A DNA stretch of 6,069 bases from positions 1-6,069 of the forward strand of contig CAZRIE010000171.1 in NCBI GenBank assembly GCA_964600075.1, written 5' to 3'. The position numbers and the translations under genes were made by a program. Positions 1-6,007 of the stretch are shown here, piece after piece. Source of the DNA: CAZRIE01 sp964600075. Lineage in GTDB: Bacteria; Bacteroidota; Bacteroidia; Flavobacteriales; Flavobacteriaceae. The notes under the pieces were generated by a model. That model saw only the letters and a list, made by a program, of their open reading frames with translations, searched no databases and had not been told where the DNA came from. Each line of letters begins with the position of its first letter. Position 1 is the stretch's first letter.

Positions 1-465
1 CACTTCGACCGGCTAATCCAAACTAGGACTAAATCGTAATTTCAAGTAAACGCCGTGTAAGATGATCGATTTGCGAAAACAATGGCCTTTGAACATTTCC
101 TTTTTTTGCCGACAAATGTAAATGTTTAACTTTTGCTAACTTAGATGCGACAGAACCCGCTTCAGGGCATTGGAAAAAAAATAATGGCAGGATATCTTTC
201 CCTGATTTACTTTTCAAGAATAAGTCTGCACCATAATTCAATTGGGGGCCATTATCATTTCCACGCGGCCCTGCCCCGTACAGTACCAACACCTTAGGAT
301 ATGCTTTGTCACGATAATAGTTTTACGGAAATTAAATACGATAGGGAAGTGTGCCGTTCACTTCTTAAAATTCCATCTTTTGATAATAGGCGGATACATC
401 TTAATCGGATTTGTTTGGCCGGCAGGAAAAAGAATCAACGCAACAATTACTATACTCTTGTACAT
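1..465 (-). pseudogene. Decayed exported alpha/beta hydrolase (predicted peptidase/phospholipase-like), partial
   Basis: Reading leftward from an ATG at 465-463, the sequence encodes a good signal peptide (MYKSIVIVALILFPAGQ). A frameshift follows at about 400-420. In the next frame come QKMEF, then GTLPYRI, NYYRDKAYP, VLVLYGAGPRGNDN, QLNYGADLFL and FFFQCPEAG. This is the order seen at the N-terminus of secreted alpha/beta hydrolases of the COG4099 'predicted peptidase' type, whose usual motifs are LPYR, YPLVLFLHGAGERGNDN, QL.HGA.LFL and FPQCPE. The frame is broken by TAA at 401-403, 365-367, 332-334 and 323-325, and by TAG at 29-31 and 23-25. The usual HG before the oxyanion region reads YG. 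The sequence after QCPEAG aligns poorly, which suggests further loss. The catalytic Ser, Asp and His would lie beyond the left edge. The mix of a frameshift and many nonsense codons points to an old pseudogene, not sequencing error. The family call rests on motif recall, not on a search. Confidence 0.7.
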
Positions 466-529
466 TTATTACGAACATTGCCATTATCCAACAGGCAAAA
501 AACATCTTTTGAAGTGCCAAGCCCTTTGT

Positions 530-559
530 TTGATACTATTTTTATTTGGGCTATTTTTG
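530..559 (+). promoter_or_regulatory. Putative Bacteroidota-type promoter for the 627-3659 operon
   Basis: TATTTTTG at 552-559 matches the TAnnTTTG -7 element of Bacteroidota sigma-A promoters. A TTG at 530-532 lies 19 bases upstream; another TTG at 526-528 gives a 23-base spacer. Both fit the -33 element. Transcription would begin near 565, leaving a leader of about 60 bases before the ATG at 627. No other gene start explains the element. It is AT-rich sequence, so a chance match is possible. Confidence 0.4.
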
Positions 560-626
560 AAAGAACGCCTTGGATTACAAGAATAAATCCGCCATTGGGC
601 TAAAAAATTCCACTAAATTTAGGTTC

Positions 627-1847
627 ATGGGGAAGTATTTAAAGTTGGCCATTGTCCTTTTATCCGCACCAAATTTTTTATTGGCACAATACGCCGAAGC
701 ACTTATATATGGGGAAATTACTTTGAATAATGGAGAACTATATACCGGACAAATTCGATGGGAAGACGATCAATCTTTATGGGGGGATATTTTCAGGGCA
801 GATAAGAACGAGCGCCCGGCACATAATCTGCTATCTGAAAAAGAACTCAGGGAAATTGATAATAGATCGGATAATTTTCAATTCGGGTTTATGGCCCTTT
901 GGGAAGACAAAAGGCCCGAAACCAATTTTTTATTCCAATGTAGTTTTGGCGATATTGAAAGCTTAAAAACTACTGGAAAAAACAAAGTATCCCTAAGGTT
1001 ACGGAATGGTAAAAACATTGTATTAAAAAAAGATAAGGGCGGGGATTTGGATAATGATGTTTATATTTATGACAACGCCTCCGGGCGGCTTACCTTGGAT
1101 TTTGACAATATTAAATCGATACATTTTAAACCAACCCCTAAAAACCTGAAAAGTCCTTTGGGATTCCCTATCCATGGAAAGGTATTGACTTCTTCCGGAG
1201 TTTTTGAAGGTTATATAACATGGGACTTGGAAGAACGTTTGGACAAAGATCTAATAAGTGGTAGACAAAAAGGGACCAAAATAGATATCGAGTTTGGGGA
1301 CATCCATCAAATAAAAGCGCAAGGGAACGGCTCCTTATTATCCCTTAAATCCGGGAAAACACTGTTCCTTAATGACCATGATGACGTAGACAAAGGCAAT
1401 CATGGCGTAGTAATCAGAAGTCCCGATTTTTACCAGGTAAAGGTCAATTGGGAAAACTTTATCTCCCTTACTTTATCGGACCCCTCATTTAAGACCGATT
1501 CATATGAAAATTTTAGGATTCCAAAGCTTTTAAAGGGGTCCATCCAAACAAAAGACGGACAACTATATAAAGGCCAAATGGTATTCGATTTGGATGAAAT
1601 CTATGACATCGAATTTTTAAATGGGGAAAATAATGGATTGGAACACAGCATCCCATTTTGGAAAGTGGATAGAATTGAGCCGCAAAACGATAAATTTTCT
1701 ATGGTATACTTGAAGGATGGCAAACAATTACTTCTTGGAGACCACAATGACGTGACAGGTAATAATCACGGGCTTATTATAAGGGTTAAAAACGGCAAAG
1801 ATCGTTATATAAACTGGGACCATATTAAAACCATTGACTTTGAGTAG
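627..1847 (+). CDS. Exported protein with three tandem beta-rich repeats (function unknown)
   Basis: The product is 406 residues. ATG 627 is chosen because it begins a clean signal peptide (about residues 1-20, ending LLA before Gln21). An in-frame TTG at 570 would put 19 polar residues ahead of it. The mature part contains three diverged repeats at roughly 27-168, 182-283 and 301-405. Each opens with a hairpin-like unit (GEITLNNGELYTGQIRWE, GKVLTSSGVFEGYITWD, GSIQTKDGQLYKGQMVFD). The middle carries a hydrophobic-Lys-Asp/Ser-Gly-Lys strand. Repeats 2 and 3 then carry an acidic Asn/His loop (DHDDVDKGNHG, DHNDVTGNNHG), which is weaker in repeat 1 (GGDLDNDVYIYD). Each ends with a Trp- or Asp-containing strand (VKVNWENFISLTL, YINWDHIKTIDF). 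There is no enzyme motif and no membrane anchor after the signal peptide, so the protein is probably periplasmic. It is the first gene of the operon and overlaps the kinase gene, which suggests a role in signal input or envelope sensing. That role is inference; I cannot name a family. Confidence 0.88.
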   Translation: MGKYLKLAIVLLSAPNFLLAQYAEALIYGEITLNNGELYTGQIRWEDDQSLWGDIFRADKNERPAHNLLSEKELREIDNRSDNFQFGFMALWEDKRPETNFLFQCSFGDIESLKTTGKNKVSLRLRNGKNIVLKKDKGGDLDNDVYIYDNASGRLTLDFDNIKSIHFKPTPKNLKSPLGFPIHGKVLTSSGVFEGYITWDLEERLDKDLISGRQKGTKIDIEFGDIHQIKAQGNGSLLSLKSGKTLFLNDHDDVDKGNHGVVIRSPDFYQVKVNWENFISLTLSDPSFKTDSYENFRIPKLLKGSIQTKDGQLYKGQMVFDLDEIYDIEFLNGENNGLEHSIPFWKVDRIEPQNDKFSMVYLKDGKQLLLGDHNDVTGNNHGLIIRVKNGKDRYINWDHIKTIDFE

Positions 1848-2895
1848 CCCAAATTTTCGCTATTTTAGTACTATAAGCCCGCAGAAAATAATACTCAGCC
1901 TACTGGCTATTGTCATTATTTCTTTGTGGTTTTATATTGAACGAGGAAAAGAGGAAGACAGTTATCCTATTTACCTGGTCGCTATCTTATGGGTTTCAAT
2001 GTTGGCCTTTTGTTTGTGGGCAGGCAATCTCCTATTATACAAGGGTTTTGACAGATGGTTTCCGGAAAAGCTCAAGGGAGATTCTCTTTTTATCATACGA
2101 TTGTTGCTTTCTTTACTATTGTCCATTGTTTATATAAATGTGACTTATGTGATTTTTAAAAACAGGTACACCGATCTTCCTCCGAGCACAGATCAAATAA
2201 TCCTTCTAAATATTTATGGAATATTTTTCTTGATTCCTGTTCTTTCCATTCAATTTGGATTGCAGTCTCTTCAGAAATGGAAAAAAGCCAATCTGGAACA
2301 GGTACGGTTAAAGAAAGAGCATGTACAATCAGAATTGATCGCTTTAAAATCCCATCTTTCGCCTCACTTCATGTTTAATAATCTAAACATCCTATCCTCC
2401 CTGATCAATGGAAAAAACTACGTTGCACACGATTTTTTGGATGGCTTTTCAGAGGTCTATAGATACGTGCTAAAAAATCGCGATTCCGAGCTGATTACCT
2501 TAAAAGAGGAACTGGATTTTGTAAGGGCATATGCCTTTTTGCTAAAACAACGCTTTACCGATAATTTAAAAATACATATAGAGGTGCCGGAAAATATTTA
2601 TGACTTTCTTCTGCCACCCTTGTCCTTGCAAATGCTTTTGGAAAATGCCTTAAAACACAATAAACTATCCGATAAAAATCCTTTAGAGATCAAAATCTTT
2701 TCCAATACAATTCCCGAATTGATAGTTCATAACAATTATAATCCAAGAACCGTACCTAAATACGAAAAGACAGGAACGGGACTAGATAATATTAAAAAAA
2801 GATATCGGTTAATAGTAAAAAGGGAAATTACGATACATTGTGACCAAAGTGTTTTTTATGTAAAACTTCCGTTAATCACCATTACTAAAAAATGA
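1834..2895 (+). CDS. LytS/YehU-type membrane sensor histidine kinase
   Basis: This 353-residue kinase should autophosphorylate and pass the phosphate to the regulator encoded next to it. Four membrane helices lie at about residues 17-35, 46-70, 84-108 and 122-143, joined by short loops with no sensor domain outside the membrane. A charged, probably coiled-coil linker (146-172) leads to the His_kinase domain, where LSPHFMFNNLN gives the predicted phosphorylated His178. The ATPase part shows the N box (PPLSLQMLLENALKHN, Asn271) and a short G box (GTGLDNIKKRY, 314-324), as usual in this family. The start is TTG 1834 or TTG 1840; the frame has no earlier start after the stop at 1810-1812. The first ATG (1999) would remove helix 1 and part of helix 2. 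The overlap with the upstream gene is 14 or 8 bases, so translational coupling is likely. The next gene starts within its stop codon. Confidence 0.93.
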   Translation: MTLSSPNFRYFSTISPQKIILSLLAIVIISLWFYIERGKEEDSYPIYLVAILWVSMLAFCLWAGNLLLYKGFDRWFPEKLKGDSLFIIRLLLSLLLSIVYINVTYVIFKNRYTDLPPSTDQIILLNIYGIFFLIPVLSIQFGLQSLQKWKKANLEQVRLKKEHVQSELIALKSHLSPHFMFNNLNILSSLINGKNYVAHDFLDGFSEVYRYVLKNRDSELITLKEELDFVRAYAFLLKQRFTDNLKIHIEVPENIYDFLLPPLSLQMLLENALKHNKLSDKNPLEIKIFSNTIPELIVHNNYNPRTVPKYEKTGTGLDNIKKRYRLIVKREITIHCDQSVFYVKLPLITITKK

Positions 2896-3659
2896 ATATT
2901 GTAATTATAGAAGATGAAGCCTTGGCCGCCAATAAGTTGGAGGGGCTGGTACTACGATATAATTCGGAATATAAAATTTTAGCCAAAATTCGTTCTGTTC
3001 AAGAGGCTGTTAGCTGGTTGAACAAAAATGGGCAGCCCGATCTTGTATTCATGGACATCCATCTTTTGGATGGCAATAGCTTTGAAATCATTAAGCAAGT
3101 ATCCTTGGATTGTCCGGTAATCTTTACTACGGCCTATGATGACTATGCCTTGGAAGCGTTTAAAGTCAATAGCATAGATTATTTGCTTAAACCCATTGGT
3201 TATGCCAAGCTTCAAAGAGCAATGGACAAGCTTGGGAAAATGCAGACCAATTTTGAAGATGTACAATCTGCACGTTTGGCCAATTTACTAAACGCTTTGG
3301 AAACCGAGGACAAGGAATATAAGTCGCGTTTTTTGGTAAAAACGGGATCCAAACTATTTTCAATCAATGTTCAGGAAGCAGGTCTTTTTTATTCCGAAGA
3401 AAAGGTAACTTTTTTAATTACCGTGAAAACGGAACGATTTATTGTAAGCCAAACCTTGGATGAGCTTGAAAAATTACTGGATCCCAAGCTTTTTTTTCGC
3501 GTAAGTCGGCAAGTAATACTTCACATTAACTCGGTAAAAGTGGTGTACAAATACCACAAAGGGCGTCTTAAGATTGAACTTCAGAATCTGTTGGCACCAA
3601 AAGACATCATAGTAAGTAGTAGAAGGGCCTCAGGTTTTCAGGCCTGGTTAGATCATTGA
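2892..3659 (+). CDS. LytTR-family response regulator (REC-LytTR)
   Basis: The product is 255 residues, a normal length for a REC-LytTR regulator. The receiver domain (1 to about 118) has the acidic pair Glu7-Asp8, the phosphoacceptor Asp55 in LVFMDIHL, Thr80 in the FTTAY segment and Lys100 in the LLKP motif, so it looks fully active. After a linker (119-143), the LytTR DNA-binding domain covers about 146-253. It has the FFRVSRQVILHINSV segment (201-215), which belongs to the 'RxNRQ' subgroup, not the 'RxHRS' subgroup. The ATG overlaps the kinase stop in an ATGA tetranucleotide, the classic sign of coupled translation, so the upstream kinase is its expected partner. LytTR domains bind pairs of short direct repeats near promoters; I could not recognise such sites here, so the regulon is unknown. 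The stop codon directly abuts that of the convergent gene. Confidence 0.95.
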   Translation: MNIVIIEDEALAANKLEGLVLRYNSEYKILAKIRSVQEAVSWLNKNGQPDLVFMDIHLLDGNSFEIIKQVSLDCPVIFTTAYDDYALEAFKVNSIDYLLKPIGYAKLQRAMDKLGKMQTNFEDVQSARLANLLNALETEDKEYKSRFLVKTGSKLFSINVQEAGLFYSEEKVTFLITVKTERFIVSQTLDELEKLLDPKLFFRVSRQVILHINSVKVVYKYHKGRLKIELQNLLAPKDIIVSSRRASGFQAWLDH

Positions 3660-3662
3660 TCA
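3657..3662. other. Abutting convergent stop codons (TGA/TCA)
   Basis: The TGA of the plus-strand regulator (3657-3659) and the TGA of the minus-strand barrel gene (3660-3662 read as TCA) form the palindrome TGATCA with no intergenic base. It sits in a larger perfect inverted repeat, GATCA-T-TGATC (3651-3661). There is no room for a terminator between the genes, so each transcript probably reads into the other's 3' end. Confidence 0.9.
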
Positions 3663-4898
3663 AAGTCTGGTATTGATAATATTATTGAAGGCGGCCCCAA
3701 ACGTATAGCTTATCCCAATGGCAAAACCGGTTTCAAAATCCGTTGCTATTTGTCTTTGCCTAAGGAGAACATCTTCTATGGAGGCATCACCGGCAGGGAG
3801 TGTTAGCTGATCTCGTATCAACTGTAAATTTGCAGAGAGTCTAACGGCCAGCCCCTTATATACCCTTACAGAGATATCACTATCAAATTCCACCCTATTT
3901 CTTGCAAAATCATGTAAATAGGCCGAAGCTTCCAAATTTGCGGAAATATCCCCCCAAAGCTGCCTGAAGCGCAACTCCAAATCTAAGGATTGATTAAATA
4001 AATCTTCCCGTATCTCTCCGAAGACAGTCCTTTCCAGGTATTGGTTATGGATGTAGCCTATTTTATAGGCAAATGTAATCTCTCTCCGCAACACTTCACT
4101 ATATGGAAAAATATTGTATTCAATAGCTGGTCTTATGTTATAAGACAAGTCTTGATTATTATAGGTATCGTGTATTAATCCAGAAAAAACGCCCAAAGAC
4201 CAATGATTAGTAACACTTCGTACAACACTTCCTCCAAAGGCATATTTTTCTCGTTCACTTTTAAACTCTTCTCCATCCCTTTTGAACATACTTCCAGATT
4301 CATTAAGTTCAACATCCGTGCGGATACGCCAGTTTTCGGTTACCTTGTCCCCTTCAAAACCAACTTCGAGACTAAAGTTACTCCTGCTGGTTTCCTTTTT
4401 AAATTCACCCTCACCATAAACTTGAAAAATCCAGTTTCCCCAAACGTCTTTTGCTTCTAGGATATTGTCTTCCGGTTCTTTCCGATCGGCAATTTCAAAC
4501 TCAATTTTATCCGCCAAATCGGATTGGACCAGATATCCCAATAGCCCCAATCCCATTTTTTTCAGTAACCCCTTACGTATTTCATCTTCCGTCATATTCG
4601 GAGATGTCTCATAAATCATCTCCTTCTCCATTTGGTCAAATTGATTCCTTCCTATAAAATTAAGGGTGTAGGAACGTCCCCCATTTCCCATACCTATATC
4701 AAAAATGAACAGTTGTATATCTGCCAATGCCTGATCACGGACATGGTCCAAATAAGGAATTTCCTGGCGGATATAGTTCTTATCACAATTGCATTTGGTA
4801 AATAGTTTAATGGTATTGGTCTGGGCAACACAAAAGGATGAAACAAGAATTACAAGGCCCAGGGAAATCGTATTCTTACTACCGCTAATGAAAAACAT
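3660..4898 (-). CDS. Outer-membrane beta-barrel protein with a conserved Bacteroidota N-terminal region
   Basis: The product is 412 residues. ATG 4898 is the only possible start, because a TAA lies directly before it and the next in-frame Met is residue 70. A signal peptide covers about 1-25 (hydrophobic 11-24, ending CVA before Gln26); Cys23 sits in a poor lipobox, so lipoprotein processing is unlikely. Residues 36-130 form a compact region: CNCDKNYIRQEIPYLDHVRD, an ADIQLFIFD strand, GNGGRSYTLNFIG, and a TEDEIRKGLLKKMGLGLL helix. I recognise this pattern from secreted proteins of Bacteroidota, where it precedes a barrel. From about 152 the sequence alternates polar and hydrophobic residues with many aromatics, up to the strand GFAIGISYTFG (391-401), which fits a beta-barrel of roughly 12-14 strands. 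A 10- to 12-residue tail follows the last strand, so the protein does not end in the usual terminal aromatic. No substrate can be assigned. It converges on the LytTR operon and is transcribed separately. Confidence 0.88.
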   Translation of the reverse strand: MFFISGSKNTISLGLVILVSSFCVAQTNTIKLFTKCNCDKNYIRQEIPYLDHVRDQALADIQLFIFDIGMGNGGRSYTLNFIGRNQFDQMEKEMIYETSPNMTEDEIRKGLLKKMGLGLLGYLVQSDLADKIEFEIADRKEPEDNILEAKDVWGNWIFQVYGEGEFKKETSRSNFSLEVGFEGDKVTENWRIRTDVELNESGSMFKRDGEEFKSEREKYAFGGSVVRSVTNHWSLGVFSGLIHDTYNNQDLSYNIRPAIEYNIFPYSEVLRREITFAYKIGYIHNQYLERTVFGEIREDLFNQSLDLELRFRQLWGDISANLEASAYLHDFARNRVEFDSDISVRVYKGLAVRLSANLQLIRDQLTLPAGDASIEDVLLRQRQIATDFETGFAIGISYTFGAAFNNIINTRL

Positions 4899-5187
4899 TT
4901 ATTTTTTGTACAAAGAAAAATCCTCGCCAAGTAGTGTGCCAGCTAAAAGGGATGGACGTGAAAATTACTTGACTGGGCGTAGACCTTATGAACATGAAGA
5001 CCCCTATAAAAGCAAATAAACTAGAATTAAGCAGAAACCTTATCGCCAACCCAATGGCAAGTTGAAAACCCGCATTAGCAAAGCCTTTGTTCAAAAACGG
5101 AACAAGAGTTACTATAAACAGACAGACAAGTGTCTTTGCGAAGTATTCTATAAATTTTTCAAAGGAAGCGAACGGGTTTTTATGGTC
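4885..5187 (-). pseudogene. Possible remnant of a small membrane protein
   Basis: A minus-strand frame stays open for 100 codons from 5187 to the TAG at 4885-4887. It reads NPFASFEKFIEYFAK, then two strongly hydrophobic stretches: LVCLFIVTLVPF, and LAIGLAIRFLL running into LFAFIGVFMFI. It has no ATG start (only a TTG at 5094), and the frame is closed upstream by TGA at 5188-5190 and TAG at 5230-5232 or nearby. Its end runs 14 bases into the barrel gene. The two predicted helices and the lack of a start suggest a truncated or decayed membrane-protein gene. AT-rich noncoding DNA can also give hydrophobic frames, so this is a weak call and no family is named. Confidence 0.3.
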
Positions 5188-5194
5188 TCATTTA

Positions 5195-5362
5195 TCAAAT
5201 CGTAATATCAATATTAGCCTCTAGAGTTTAGACCGTGATACGCTTATATTCTTGATACACTGTCCCGATTTTTATATCTCTTAATTGTTCTGAATTCCCT
5301 TTGGGCCAATTTTTCGGTACAGATACCTCCCTTTTTTCTTAATCCCATTCAGTCGTAATCTT
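5195..5362 (-). pseudogene. Coding-like remnant, unrecognised
   Basis: Read on the minus strand, this frame gives KITTEWD, a TAA (5339-5341), then a 36-codon stretch including VPKNWPKGNSEQLRDIKIG and VYQEYKRITV. A TAA follows (5228-5230), then TLEANIDITI and tandem stops TGA TAA. Its amino-acid mix looks like a soluble protein's C-terminus with two nonsense codons. It is short, has no recognisable motif, and overlaps other frames, so it is reported only as a possible remnant. Confidence 0.2.
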
Positions 5363-5399
5363 AAGAACTATAAAAAAACATAAATGGGAAAGAACATAG

Positions 5400-5723
5400 A
5401 TATCTTATGGGTTTACTAGCAAATACCACTTTGGAATTCAATTGAACGATAAAAAATCGAACCTATTGAACGTACGCGGTAGGCTTAGAAGAATCAATGA
5501 ATGTCTCTTTGAGGACAGGGCTGAAAAAGTCTGTTGTACATTATGTGGGATGCCGAGGTATTGAGGATTGCAAAATAGACGATTTTAAAAGAAAATGCCA
5601 TGGACTTGTCAGTCCTGTAAAACGAACGTTTTTTGGCACTTAAGCCTTTTTCTTGAATCCGGTCTTTGTATTTGGCCGTTTAATAGGACAGTTGAAGTCA
5701 TCCTTAATTGTAAGGATGTTTGA
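5400..5723 (+). pseudogene. Possible IS1595-like transposase N-terminal remnant (zinc ribbon)
   Basis: A plus-strand frame from 5400 to TGA 5721-5723 is broken only by TGA 5562-5564 and TAA 5586-5588. It encodes ECLFEDRAEKVCCTLCGM (Cys codons at 5532, 5535 and 5544), then GLQNRRF, then MPWTCQSCKTNV (Cys codons at 5607 and 5616), then LFLESGLCIWPF. Two CxxC knuckles about 20 residues apart, a Trp two residues before the second pair, and a following 'F-x-E-S...W' segment resemble the N-terminus of IS1595/ISXO2-type transposases, which read roughly CPxCG...WxCxxCxxxFS..GTxFExS. No DDE/DDD catalytic region, terminal repeats or target duplication are visible. If the reading is right, this is a short, dead insertion-sequence fragment. 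Confidence 0.35.
5699..5718 (-). terminator. Hairpin downstream of the LytTR remnant; weak terminator candidate
   Basis: CATCCTTA (5699-5706) and TAAGGATG (5711-5718) form a perfect 8-bp stem with a 4-base loop. On the minus strand it begins 16 bases after the LytTR remnant's stop codon, where a terminator would be expected. There is no T run after the stem on that strand, so efficient intrinsic termination is uncertain. Confidence 0.35.
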
Positions 5724-5734
5724 AAAGGAACTCT

Positions 5735-6007
5735 TTACTTTTTTAGTTCTCCGAGAAACTCTAGTACCGAAGACTTATAACTTTTACCAATCGGGATTTC
5801 CAATTTACCAATTTCAATATTTTGTTTTGTATACGCGGTAATTTTTTTGGTATTTACAATGTACGAACGGTGGTTTCTGATAAAGCGTTTGTCGAGAACT
5901 TGCTTCAAAGAAGTAAGACTACGCTTTATTAAGTGCGTTTCGCTTTCGGTTACAACTTTTATATAATCCTTGACACTTGGTTTTGTCGCATCTACTAAAA
6001 ATAAGCA
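5735..6007 (-). pseudogene. C-terminal fragment of a second LytTR-domain regulator
   Basis: A minus-strand frame of 90 codons ends at TAA 5735-5737. It reads KPSVKDYIKVVTESETHLI, a KRSLTSLKQVL helix, RFIRNHRSYIVNTKKITAY, then IEIGKLEIPIGKSYKSSV. These are the hallmark parts of a LytTR domain: the 'DYIKV' strand, the 'F(I/V)R.HRSYIVN' motif and the 'IPIG..YK' end. It belongs to the HRS subgroup, unlike the intact regulator in this window. The C-terminus is complete, but the frame is closed by TAA at 6008-6010. All three frames from there to the window edge contain stops, and there is no usable start codon, so the domain's first strand and any receiver domain are missing or ruined. A frameshifted parent gene continuing past 6069 is possible. 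Confidence 0.75.

Noticed and set aside
242..603. Two overlapping plus-strand open frames of about 100 codons, one hydrophobic
   Set aside because: They lie antisense to the signal peptide and N-terminal motifs of the hydrolase pseudogene, and their products show no family features.
570..626. TTG 570 as an earlier start for the repeat protein
   Set aside because: It would place 19 polar residues before an otherwise normal signal peptide and sits almost on the predicted transcription start.
1999..2001. ATG as the kinase start
   Set aside because: It would remove the first membrane helix and part of the second, leaving an atypical sensor.
3625..3645. GGGCCT/AGGCCT stem-loop near the end of the regulator gene as a terminator
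   Set aside because: It is inside the coding sequence, has a 9-base loop, and no T run follows.
4203..4657. Plus-strand open frames within the barrel gene
   Set aside because: They are shadows of the intact minus-strand gene, whose signal peptide and barrel pattern are clear.
4905..4914. Palindrome TTTGTACAAA upstream of the barrel gene as an operator
   Set aside because: It is a single AT-rich 10-base palindrome with no second copy seen, so chance is a sufficient explanation.
5653..5841. Plus-strand open frame of 62 codons
   Set aside because: It is antisense to the LytTR remnant and in a different frame from the zinc-ribbon reading, with no recognisable features.
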